Assembly (NCBI GenBank): GCA_001567505.1
Contig: LLEU01000022.1
Location: forward strand, 1 to 33,692
Direction: 5' to 3'
DNA length: 33,692 bases
From: Acidobacteria bacterium OLB17
Lineage (GTDB): Bacteria; Acidobacteriota; Blastocatellia; Pyrinomonadales; Pyrinomonadaceae
Shown: in pieces, positions 7,501-14,142 of the stretch
Position numbering within the stretch: the first letter of the stretch is position 1
Layout of the letters: every line of letters starts with the position of its first letter
Notes under the pieces: generated by a model
The model's input: only the letters and a program-made list of their open reading frames with translations
Told to the model about the DNA's origin: nothing
Database searches by the model: none
Program-made: the position numbers and the translations under genes

Positions 7501-7596
7501 ATGAATTACAAAGAACTGATCGTGGTCATTGCGGCCTTTGGGGTCTGGCTTCTCCTGCAGCTCGTGATCCTGCCGCGTCTCGGGTTCAATACCTGA
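7501..7596 (+). CDS. 31-residue single-pass membrane protein
   Basis: This short frame starts directly after the stop of the rhodanese lipoprotein (TAG then ATG) and reads MNYKELIVVIAAFGVWLLLQ followed by LVILPRLGFNT and TGA. One hydrophobic helix fills residues 6-25, with a short basic/polar tail, a normal layout for a small membrane protein. The position within the operon, just before its terminator, and the clean composition support it as a real gene; no ribosome-binding site is obvious beyond coupling to the previous stop. Its role is unknown; a partner of the YgaP-like membrane rhodanese is one possibility. Confidence 0.6.
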   Translation: MNYKELIVVIAAFGVWLLLQLVILPRLGFNT

Positions 7597-7652
7597 ATGC
7601 GCGGAGCATGCGGCACCGGTCGGCGTCGCAACGAGCACGAACAAAAGGAACA

Positions 7653-7684
7653 AGGGTGAGCCCGCACAGGCCCGCCCTTTCTTT
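7653..7684. terminator. Intrinsic terminator between convergent operons
   Basis: AGGGTGAGCC pairs with GGCCCGCCCT across a six-base loop (7653-7678), with one G-T pair and one mismatch, and is followed by TTTCTTT on the plus strand. An A-rich stretch earlier (7641-7653) may let it also serve the convergent minus-strand cluster. Confidence 0.65.
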
Positions 7685-8381
7685 AATCCCTGGCAAAAGT
7701 CCTCACGAATTCTTCGATGTCTTCATATGGCGGGCTCGCCACGATCTTGTCATCGGTCGGCAGGACATTCCTGTCCGGTTCGATCGTCGTATTCCGAAAG
7801 ACCTGCTGTGCAAAGACCGTTTCCTTCCGATAGTCGATCAACTCTACGAGGCACACGGTCGCAAATGCCGGAACCGGAGGCAAACGCTCAGGCTTGAAAT
7901 CCTCGATGCGTGCTCCGCTTGTGCACCCGACGCGGACGGCCGTGTCGATCTCTTCAGGTTTCGTCGCGATCGTATCGGGCTTCAGCCCCCATGCGTTCAG
8001 GACCTTGGCGGGTGCGATACCGTCGAAATATCTTGTGAATCCCTGGATCGCGAAATCCTCTGGGCGCTCGACCGGGCTGTAATTCCAATGTGCGACGATG
8101 GCGACCTTTCCGTGAATACGATGCAACGGATCGAGACGCACCTTTGCGTCCAAGGCTCCGATCTGGTTAGCCTTCTCCTTCATCGCAACGTAGATCCGAT
8201 CCGACGGAGCGGGGACCTTCTCTGAGAGTCCGCAGCCGAGCCAAAGCAAGGCGAAGATCAACAGCAGAACGATCGGCGCTCTGTTCTCCCTAAGTAAGCC
8301 CGCAGCTGCAGGCCTCCTATCTGAAGAATCTCGACCGTCTGCCGGCGGCGGCCAATTCGATAACAAAGGATATTTGTTCAT
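7683..8381 (-). CDS. Unrecognised membrane-anchored protein, last gene of the envelope cluster
   Basis: I do not recognise this 232-residue protein. A 34-residue proline/arginine-rich lead is followed by a hydrophobic segment (IVLLLIFALLWLGCGL, about 37-52) and then a soluble domain. The Cys after WLG is not in a standard lipobox, but lipidation cannot be excluded. The start at 8381 has GGAG five bases upstream, yet it overlaps the preceding gene by 65 bases. No ATG, GTG or TTG lies between there and the hydrophobic segment, so the overlap is probably real. It ends beside the shared terminator. Confidence 0.7.
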   Translation of the reverse strand: MNKYPLLSNWPPPADGRDSSDRRPAAAGLLRENRAPIVLLLIFALLWLGCGLSEKVPAPSDRIYVAMKEKANQIGALDAKVRLDPLHRIHGKVAIVAHWNYSPVERPEDFAIQGFTRYFDGIAPAKVLNAWGLKPDTIATKPEEIDTAVRVGCTSGARIEDFKPERLPPVPAFATVCLVELIDYRKETVFAQQVFRNTTIEPDRNVLPTDDKIVASPPYEDIEEFVRTFARD

Positions 8382-8976
8382 TTCTACTCCAATTACCGGC
8401 CTGCGTGCCGGGGGATCCAGACCGAAGCAGTGAGAGGATCTTTTTCTTTACAATGTCCGGGAACAGCGAGGCGTGGATGTAGCCATTCCTCAGGCCCTCG
8501 TTCCTCGCATTTGCGGAGATAAAGCCAAGGTCAAATGCACCCGACGTATTGAAATCCGGGCTGAAGCGAGCAAAACGCGACCGCGTCTGCGGCCAGTCCC
8601 ATCTGAGCAAGCCGGTAACGAAACCCTGGGAAAACCCCGACACGAAATTCTCATTTCTTACGAGGATCTGCGCTTTTCGGTACGGTGCCCCGAGCATCAC
8701 ATAGACCTCCACCCATATCTGGAGCGGAAGAACTAGGGTAGTCCCAAGCTCTGCGGCGGCCATCGAGAGTGTGCTTGCACGAAGCGAAGCCGTTGCCGCC
8801 GCAAGTCTTGCTTCGGCCGCGATCGCGGCCCCTTCTTCCATTTGTGTCAACAATCTCTGAATGAGCGGTGACTCAAGCCATCGCCGATAGCTGTAGTCCA
8901 AGCTCCGCAAGACGGCGGCCCAACGTTCCTCTTCACTCCCATACCGCGCAATGTTCAACCAATATCTTTCCGACAT
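8317..8976 (-). CDS. Unrecognised 219-residue protein of the envelope cluster
   Basis: The start is ATG 8976, which has a strong GGAGGAGG six to fourteen bases upstream; a longer reading to 9069 is unlikely. The protein opens with SERYWLNIARYGSEEERWAAVL. An alanine-rich helix (about 55-75) is followed by a moderately hydrophobic segment (TTLVLPLQIWVEVYVMLG) and a C-terminal part containing ANARNEGLRNGY and DIVKKKILSLL. There is no signal peptide. I find no family. Its 3' end is overlapped by the next gene. Confidence 0.7.
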   Translation of the reverse strand: MSERYWLNIARYGSEEERWAAVLRSLDYSYRRWLESPLIQRLLTQMEEGAAIAAEARLAAATASLRASTLSMAAAELGTTLVLPLQIWVEVYVMLGAPYRKAQILVRNENFVSGFSQGFVTGLLRWDWPQTRSRFARFSPDFNTSGAFDLGFISANARNEGLRNGYIHASLFPDIVKKKILSLLRSGSPGTQAGNWSRNEQISFVIELAAAGRRSRFFR

Positions 8977-9116
8977 ATTTTCCTCCTCCGGTTGCCACTT
9001 CCCGTTTTCGATCCTCAATGTTCTTCCCTGCCGCGTTCGGGTGAAAGGACCCATGCTGGATTCGTCCAAGCAGATCTTTTCCTTTCAGCTCTCGCACCTT
9101 TCAGGCGCCCTTTACC

Positions 9117-9683
9117 CTATTCACGTGTTCTGGAGTCTTTGATCGAGGCAGACGTCTCCAGCACAATCCCGCGGGAGTCGATTATCTGGGCGATCTCTGG
9201 GAACCCAAGCCATTGATTCGGTATCCGGATCACATCGCCATTGGCCTTCACGACCTTCAGCCACAGGACCTCATCGCCCACAACATTGCCTCGCGTTACT
9301 TCGTGGATCTCGTTCCACAAACAGGCCTGCGGCCTGAAGGAGCGGAACCCGCTCGGCCGCGTTTGTATGAAGCCGTTCTCAAAAAACTCGAGGCGTGCAT
9401 CGTCGTTCCGCTGTCGCCCCCATTTGAAGAACCGCAACAGGCCCAGGAATGCCAGCACGATCAATGCAGATATCCCCAGATTCAAAAGGATCAGCGGCCA
9501 TTCAGCACCCTGAATGATCCCGGCGACGGACCCGCCCAGGAAGAGAAGACCTATAAATCCGACGACACTCGCACAGCCTTTCTGGGCCCGAAATAAATGT
9601 CCCTCCGACATTCGAAACTCAGCTAACTTTCTGCCGAGCAGTGGCTGCTCGGCATTAAAGGCTTGCCTAGGACCGTCCTGCAT
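9117..9683 (-). CDS. Two-helix membrane protein with a possible PH-like domain
   Basis: The 188-residue product has two adjacent transmembrane helices (VVGFIGLLFLGGSVAGII and LILLNLGISALIVLAFLGLL, about residues 40-85). After them comes a soluble region with FFENGFIQ, WNEIHEV and VVKANGDVIRIP. That order (a 'glycine-turn' strand, a W-x-E-I strand, then a strand with D-G before a hydrophobic turn) resembles bacterial PH-like domains such as DUF6585; this is a pattern resemblance only. ATG 9683 is preferred, with GGGAG eight bases before it; GTG 9701 is an alternative. Its partners are unknown. Confidence 0.7.
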   Translation of the reverse strand: MQDGPRQAFNAEQPLLGRKLAEFRMSEGHLFRAQKGCASVVGFIGLLFLGGSVAGIIQGAEWPLILLNLGISALIVLAFLGLLRFFKWGRQRNDDARLEFFENGFIQTRPSGFRSFRPQACLWNEIHEVTRGNVVGDEVLWLKVVKANGDVIRIPNQWLGFPEIAQIIDSRGIVLETSASIKDSRTRE

Positions 9684-9749
9684 CTCCCTATCTCCCAGCA
9701 CCGTGGTAATTTAAGATCAAGCCTCGAGAAGAGGCCCGAAGCCGTGGCT

Positions 9750-10229
9750 TTATTTCGGCTTCTCGTAGAACTTGCAGAGCGGCGCCGCGATATTAAAGAA
9801 CGTCGGGAGCGAACCTTCGCCAAGCTTCTTCTGCAACAGATGGTCAGGTGTCAATTTTTCGAGCGTCCATTTCCCGCCCTTCTTTGTGTATTCGGCTCGA
9901 AGGCCTCCGAACATCGTGTCAAGGGACACTCCGGTGCCAAGCTTTGCATCCATATCGCCTTGGGCTGATGCAATGGTGACAAAAAGCGAGGCGTTATCAC
10001 CGGTAACCGTGCTCTTCCCATCCAAGATCTCAAAGCAGCGCAACGAGTCCTTCGAAAAGTCCCAATCCGGGCCTCCCGCCGCAGGCACTACCTGAGTCGC
10101 GATGTCCGCATCGACCTGCTCCTTCGGGACAAGGTCCTTTGGTGCCTTCGAGCACCCGAGAGCCGCCGCAACCGACAATGTGAAAGCCGCAAAAAGCAGA
10201 AGGCGGCAATTTTTTTTCATTCTTTTCAT
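9750..10229 (-). CDS. Small probable lipoprotein of the envelope cluster
   Basis: The 159-residue product has a basic start (KRMKKN), a hydrophobic helix (LLLFAAFTLSVAAALG) and then CSKAP, so it is probably a lipoprotein although ALGC is not the strongest lipobox. The mature part (DADIATQVVPAAGGPDWDF, RCFEILDGKSTVTG, KLTPDHLLQKKLG) has no signature I know. Two further cysteines (in LRCFE and PLCKF) could form a disulfide. ATG 10229 has GAGGGG four bases upstream and is chosen over the longer 10259 reading. Confidence 0.72.
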   Translation of the reverse strand: MKRMKKNCRLLLFAAFTLSVAAALGCSKAPKDLVPKEQVDADIATQVVPAAGGPDWDFSKDSLRCFEILDGKSTVTGDNASLFVTIASAQGDMDAKLGTGVSLDTMFGGLRAEYTKKGGKWTLEKLTPDHLLQKKLGEGSLPTFFNIAAPLCKFYEKPK

Positions 10230-10259
10230 AGTTCCCCTCTCTTCATCCCGATGTTTCAT

Positions 10260-10832
10260 TTATTTTTTTCGGCAGCCCGGCGGATCGACCTCCGGGTCGA
10301 ACTCAGGGGTGCCTCCAAGGCTCTCGTCCGCGTTCTGAATGCAGTCGATCTTCCACACGCCTTTCTCCAGCGTGAGCCTGATCTGGAGGTGATCGACAAA
10401 GTCGTCCGGAGAATCTGCCTTGCCGAGATCGACCTTGACCACGGCCCGTGCGTCCGCCACTTTCGAATCAACGATCTCGATCTCGCCTATCCAGGATTCG
10501 AGCCAGTCGTTGCTCGCAAGGAAGTACAGGTTGCGAGTTTCCCGGTCGGCTCTCGTGTAAAGCCAGCGGTAAAGGCTTTTTGACAGATACGACGCGACCG
10601 TTCTTCTCTGGTCGATCGGCGATCTCTTTTTCGCCATCGCCGCAAGAGCCCACTTGTAAAATTTGGTTACTTGGTCGCCCGGAGCGGTGACGGTCGGCGG
10701 CGACTGCGCTTCTACGGACCGCGCAGTCACCACCGTTGCAACGCATAACAACACACCGAGAAGAACGCGCCTTCTCCACGGGCGGGCTATGCAGGCAAAT
10801 CCCGAGGTCTTATTTGGGTTCCTCAACAACAT
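10260..10832 (-). CDS. Secreted protein with a DUF3828-like domain
   Basis: The 190-residue product starts at ATG 10832, twelve bases before the stop of the upstream gene would clear, so the two are tightly linked. Residues 1-45 form a signal region with an arginine cluster, VLLGVLLCVATVV and a likely cleavage after VEAQ. The mature part starts VTKFYKWALAAMAK and contains YLSKSLYRWL, FLASNDWLESWIGEIEIV and LEKGVWKIDCIQN. This resembles DUF3828 proteins (FYxWYL start, a strand with 'W' near a charged turn, and a GxWKID strand). Function of that family is unknown. Longer readings to 11000 lie inside the upstream gene. Confidence 0.72.
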   Translation of the reverse strand: MLLRNPNKTSGFACIARPWRRRVLLGVLLCVATVVTARSVEAQSPPTVTAPGDQVTKFYKWALAAMAKKRSPIDQRRTVASYLSKSLYRWLYTRADRETRNLYFLASNDWLESWIGEIEIVDSKVADARAVVKVDLGKADSPDDFVDHLQIRLTLEKGVWKIDCIQNADESLGGTPEFDPEVDPPGCRKK

Positions 10833-10843
10833 ATGAAACTGCC

Positions 10844-11959
10844 CTATTTGGCCTTTGCGCCCGTTGGGCAGCCTGCGGGTTCGCTCCTGATGAAGTTCGG
10901 ATATGACGCTCCCCAGGTGCCGCCGCCCGTATAATCCTGCAAGAGATTTACCCAGAGGATCTGGCAGTAGCCGTGATCCCAGCCCGGAAACTTGACCCAA
11001 ATGGCCCCATGCTTGAACCTTCTCTCAGGTATCCCGATCGAGTTCTTTTCTATGAGCCATACTGATTCGAGAAAGCCCGTCTTGAAGACCTTTCCCTTGT
11101 TCAAGTCGGGTATTGCGCTCTTAATGATGCGTTCGCCAGCAGGATTGCGGACGTTATACGAGTAGAGCGTGTATTTCGGGAGCGTGAGTTTTGCGGCCGC
11201 CTTGATCTCATCCAACAAACCGGTGATACACGGGAAAGCGTCGCCGTAGTTTGGCGCAATCTCCTTTCTCGTTGATGGCGAGATCGCTGCCAGGAGCCAG
11301 TCCTCTCGATATCGCGATGAGTACCAACCGCGGTCCCCATTGAATGACTTTACCTCGCCAAGCAATTCCTGCAGCTCCTCCTTATACGAATCGACACGCG
11401 CTTGACGGGCGTCGTCCAATTTTCCGCACTCGCCCGGTTTTGGAACATCGTTAAGAACGCACTGAAGATACTGCTGCCGATTTCCCGTGATATCGAGCCA
11501 GATTGCGGGGTTGCCCAGATCGTCGGCTCCATTGTCGGACACACCGATCGCCCTAAGATCGCGTTCGAGTTGGGCGAGTTGGGTTTGCTCGGCGGTAAGC
11601 GTATCGACCTTCTCTTTGTTGGTCGCAAACTGGCGTACCTCACCGTATCGATACTGATTGTGTTTAAGGTTGTGTTTCTTGTCGTAACATTCCATATAGG
11701 CAAGCACGAGCATTGTCTTTGGGTGGTCGCGGTCGAATACCAGTGTTCTGAATGCCTCATACTGTTCGTCGGTCATTTGCCCGTTCGATGCTGTCGCCGT
11801 ATTTTTGTCGGTCGAGGCATCAGATGTCGTCGGCCTATCCTTTCGGATCTTCGGGATCTTTGGGATCTTCGGGATGCTGATGGTAAATTGTGCGGCCGCA
11901 AGCGACGCGGAGCCGACAATGAGTGCGAGCGATAAAACTAACCTTGTGATCGAATTCAT
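10844..11959 (-). CDS. Secreted 371-residue protein of unknown function
   Basis: A signal peptide (RLVLSLALIVGSASLAAAQF) is followed by a short IPK repeat (IPKIPKIPKIRK, coded by a 9-bp tandem repeat) and a Thr/Ser linker. The rest is a large mature domain with many aromatic residues and five or more cysteines (MECYDKK, YLQCVLND, GECGK, FPCITG, YCQILWV, AGCPTG), suggesting disulfides. I do not recognise the fold. AAGGAG lies ten bases upstream of the ATG. It sits 45 bp after the adhesin-like gene and just before the DUF3828-like gene. Confidence 0.75.
   Translation of the reverse strand: MNSITRLVLSLALIVGSASLAAAQFTISIPKIPKIPKIRKDRPTTSDASTDKNTATASNGQMTDEQYEAFRTLVFDRDHPKTMLVLAYMECYDKKHNLKHNQYRYGEVRQFATNKEKVDTLTAEQTQLAQLERDLRAIGVSDNGADDLGNPAIWLDITGNRQQYLQCVLNDVPKPGECGKLDDARQARVDSYKEELQELLGEVKSFNGDRGWYSSRYREDWLLAAISPSTRKEIAPNYGDAFPCITGLLDEIKAAAKLTLPKYTLYSYNVRNPAGERIIKSAIPDLNKGKVFKTGFLESVWLIEKNSIGIPERRFKHGAIWVKFPGWDHGYCQILWVNLLQDYTGGGTWGASYPNFIRSEPAGCPTGAKAK
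11845..11880. repeat. Nine-base tandem repeat inside the 371-residue secreted protein gene
   Basis: GGATCTTCG, GGATCTTTG, GGATCTTCG and GGATGCTGA follow each other on the plus strand, coding the IPK triplet repeat on the minus strand. Because the unit is a multiple of three, copy-number slippage would change length without breaking the frame. Confidence 0.8.
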
Positions 11960-12004
11960 AACCTTATTTCTCCTTGTTCATCAACGGATCGCGATGTCAG
12001 TGTG

Positions 12005-13873
12005 CTAATTCTTTTTCGGAGCGTCGGTGCATCCTTCCCCAGTGGGAAATGCCGAGCAGACGAGCTTTCTTAGCTGCTCGATCTGCTTTGCCTGAGCGTC
12101 GATCTTTGCCTGTTGTTCCTTTAGGGCGTTGACGAGCGACGCAGGCGCAAGCGCACCGTTAAACTCGACAAGCTGGTCGCCGTCGGCAAGCGGCGTCGAG
12201 CAGGTCGAGAGCTGGAACGTTGAGCTGTTCCAGCACACCTTGGTCGATGCTGCCGGGCCGAGCGTGTTCACCAACAGCTTGCCGACCACACGCACGGAAT
12301 CCATCGACCGGCCGAGCGCGATCATATTGTTCTCATAGACCGTCGCACCCGCACCGATCGCCGTCGCGTAGTTTAGTCCGGAATTTCCGATATCGGCGTA
12401 TGCACCGAGCGTCGTGTTGTTGTCCCCCGAGGTCGGGCCGTCGCCTGAGTGTTCACCGATGAATGTATTGTTACTGCCCGTAGTGTTCCTGAGGCCGGCG
12501 GCACCCCCGAAGAAGTTGTTAGTGTTCCCGATGGTATTGGACCTTCCCGTCTCGCTGCCATAGAAGTTATTCCCAAGCCCGGACGTATTGTTCAAACCTG
12601 CCCAAAGGCCGACGAATGTGTTCCAATTCCCAGAGACGTTGCTTTGTCCGGCTTGCAACCCAACGAAGGTGTTTGATATCCCCGTCGTATTGCTCTGGCC
12701 CGCATCCATTCCGATAAATGTATTAGCGGATCCGGTCGTAACGGAACTTCCCGCTCCTACGCCCGCAAAAAGGCTGTCTGTGTATCCGCCGTTCCCTAGA
12801 ATGCGGTTGCTGCCTAGATTGAACTGCGTCGTCGCGGACAGGATATTCGCCTGGCCGGTGCCGTCGATGCTGAAATTCGCGAGGGCCTGAGGGCTTGCGT
12901 TCTGATTCTGCACATAGCTTGCGCTTCCCGCGGTAGGGTCGCGTGGATCGCTCATCCGCGGGTCGTTCGTGGTCACATACTGCGAGGCTGCCACGCCGCC
13001 GAGCTGCTGCGTGTTGACGGCGTTGTCCGCCGTTCCCGCAACGATCGACCTGACGGCGTATGGAGCGGCCGTGAGCGTCTGGCGTGGTGACAAAGTGGTG
13101 AAGGCATTCGCCGCCGGATAGCTAACTGAGATCTCAAGCGACCGCGAGGCACCCGAGTATGCCGCCGTCCCGAAGTCTAGCAAGACGGTAAAGATACCGT
13201 CGCTCACGTTCACGCCCTGGAGGATCACGTCCGAGCCGACCTGCGTATTCGTCGAATCGTCAAAGAGCCTGAATTTCAGATTTCGCGGGCCGGTCACATT
13301 AACACCGTTCTCCAAGAGCTTGCCCTGATACGTGAACGCCGCGTTTCCGACAGGCACAGGCGTCGGTGTTGGTGCGGATGTCCCTGTACCCACGATAGGG
13401 ATGCTTACAGTCGGCTGTCCCGGAACGTTGGTCGGAAAAACTATATTCGCCGAGCGGCTGCCGACAGCAGTGGGCGTGAAGAACACGCTGAAGGAGATCT
13501 GGGAGCCTCCCGGCAAATTTTGGTTACTGGGAAAATTCTGAACCGAGAAGTCGCCTGGGTTCGCTCCATTCAAAGCGTAAGTGCCGGGCCTAAGATGTGA
13601 ATCTCCGGCATTCTGGATAGTGAAAATAAGTGCGCTGCTCGTCGTCCCAACGGTCTGATTCCCGAAAGAGCCCGCAGTGGGCGAAACATCAATGTTGGGT
13701 GTCAGGGAACAGCACGCCGTATTGTCCGAGAACGTGATGGCAAGGCCCGCCGGGCGTCCGTCGTTTATCGAAGCCGCCATCGAATGCCCCTGCAGAAGGG
13801 AGTCTTGGACGAAAAGAGTGGCGAGAAGGACGGCCGCGAGAATGAGCGCTTTTAGTACGAAATTCTTCTTCAT
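12005..13873 (-). CDS. Secreted choice-of-anchor D and trimeric-head-repeat protein
   Basis: The 622-residue product has a signal peptide (about 1-33) and an Ig-like choice-of-anchor D domain (about 58-165: DVSPTAGSFGNQTVGTTSS, VFFTPTAVGSRSA, VSIPIVGTGT). A Thr/Pro linker follows, then a domain with FTYQGKLLENG and LTAAPYAVRS (about 178-278). Six or seven head repeats of about 17 residues come next (NTFIGMDAGQ, NTFVGLQAGQ, NTFVGLWAGL, NNFYGSETG, NNFFGGAAG, NTFIGEHSG). The C-terminal coiled coil is EQQAKIDAQAKQIEQLRKLV. The repeats resemble trimeric adhesin and tail-fibre shafts, and the coiled coil fits trimerisation. The S74 chaperone domain seen in related proteins is absent. It probably lies on or outside the cell surface and heads the minus-strand cluster. 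Confidence 0.82.
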   Translation of the reverse strand: MKKNFVLKALILAAVLLATLFVQDSLLQGHSMAASINDGRPAGLAITFSDNTACCSLTPNIDVSPTAGSFGNQTVGTTSSALIFTIQNAGDSHLRPGTYALNGANPGDFSVQNFPSNQNLPGGSQISFSVFFTPTAVGSRSANIVFPTNVPGQPTVSIPIVGTGTSAPTPTPVPVGNAAFTYQGKLLENGVNVTGPRNLKFRLFDDSTNTQVGSDVILQGVNVSDGIFTVLLDFGTAAYSGASRSLEISVSYPAANAFTTLSPRQTLTAAPYAVRSIVAGTADNAVNTQQLGGVAASQYVTTNDPRMSDPRDPTAGSASYVQNQNASPQALANFSIDGTGQANILSATTQFNLGSNRILGNGGYTDSLFAGVGAGSSVTTGSANTFIGMDAGQSNTTGISNTFVGLQAGQSNVSGNWNTFVGLWAGLNNTSGLGNNFYGSETGRSNTIGNTNNFFGGAAGLRNTTGSNNTFIGEHSGDGPTSGDNNTTLGAYADIGNSGLNYATAIGAGATVYENNMIALGRSMDSVRVVGKLLVNTLGPAASTKVCWNSSTFQLSTCSTPLADGDQLVEFNGALAPASLVNALKEQQAKIDAQAKQIEQLRKLVCSAFPTGEGCTDAPKKN

Positions 13874-13993
13874 AGCTTCTTGATACCTCGGATGTTCGGT
13901 TATGTCTGGAGCGGAATGTTACGGTGTCAACCGGGGCAAAATCCTTGACAAAAGTTCTTCTTTTCTTCATCTTTTTCTTACTGGCATTAAAAA
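13874..13993. promoter_or_regulatory. Divergent promoter region between the envelope cluster and its possible regulator
   Basis: A TTGACA is present on each strand: 13925-13930 (minus, pointing at the adhesin-like gene) and 13945-13950 (plus, pointing at the winged-helix/TPR gene). Neither has a good -10 at standard spacing, so these may be activator-dependent promoters or chance. A GAGG about eleven bases before ATG 13873 could be the ribosome-binding site of the adhesin-like gene. Confidence 0.3.
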
Positions 13994-14142
13994 ATGGCCT
14001 CACCGAACTCGAATAGCTACCACTTGGGGATTTCCGCCTTCAGCCTGTAGAAAACAGCCTCGAAAAGGCCGGGACACCCATTGCGCTTAAGCCGAAAGCG
14101 TTTGCGGTCCTCGTTTTTCTCGTTGAGAATCACGGGCGGCTT
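13994..14142 (+). other. Frameshifted 5' end of the winged-helix/TPR regulator
   Basis: ATG 13994 reads MASPNSNSYHLG. The adjacent frame then reads DFRLQPVENSLEKAGTPIAL, followed by KPKAFAVLVFLVENHGRLV, and runs straight into the downstream gene. Together they are the normal start of an OmpR/CadC-type winged helix. The frames join if the G run at 14026-14029 had one more G. As given, the ATG frame stops within the domain (CTG TAG near 14055), and the domain frame has TAG at 14014-14016. This is either a sequencing deletion or a real loss of the DNA-binding domain's first half. Confidence 0.75.

Noticed and set aside
12420..12730. Regularly spaced repeats that could be mistaken for a CRISPR array
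   Set aside because: They are in-frame coding repeats of about 51 bp with diverged units (NTFIG...AG head repeats), without constant repeats or spacers and without cas genes.
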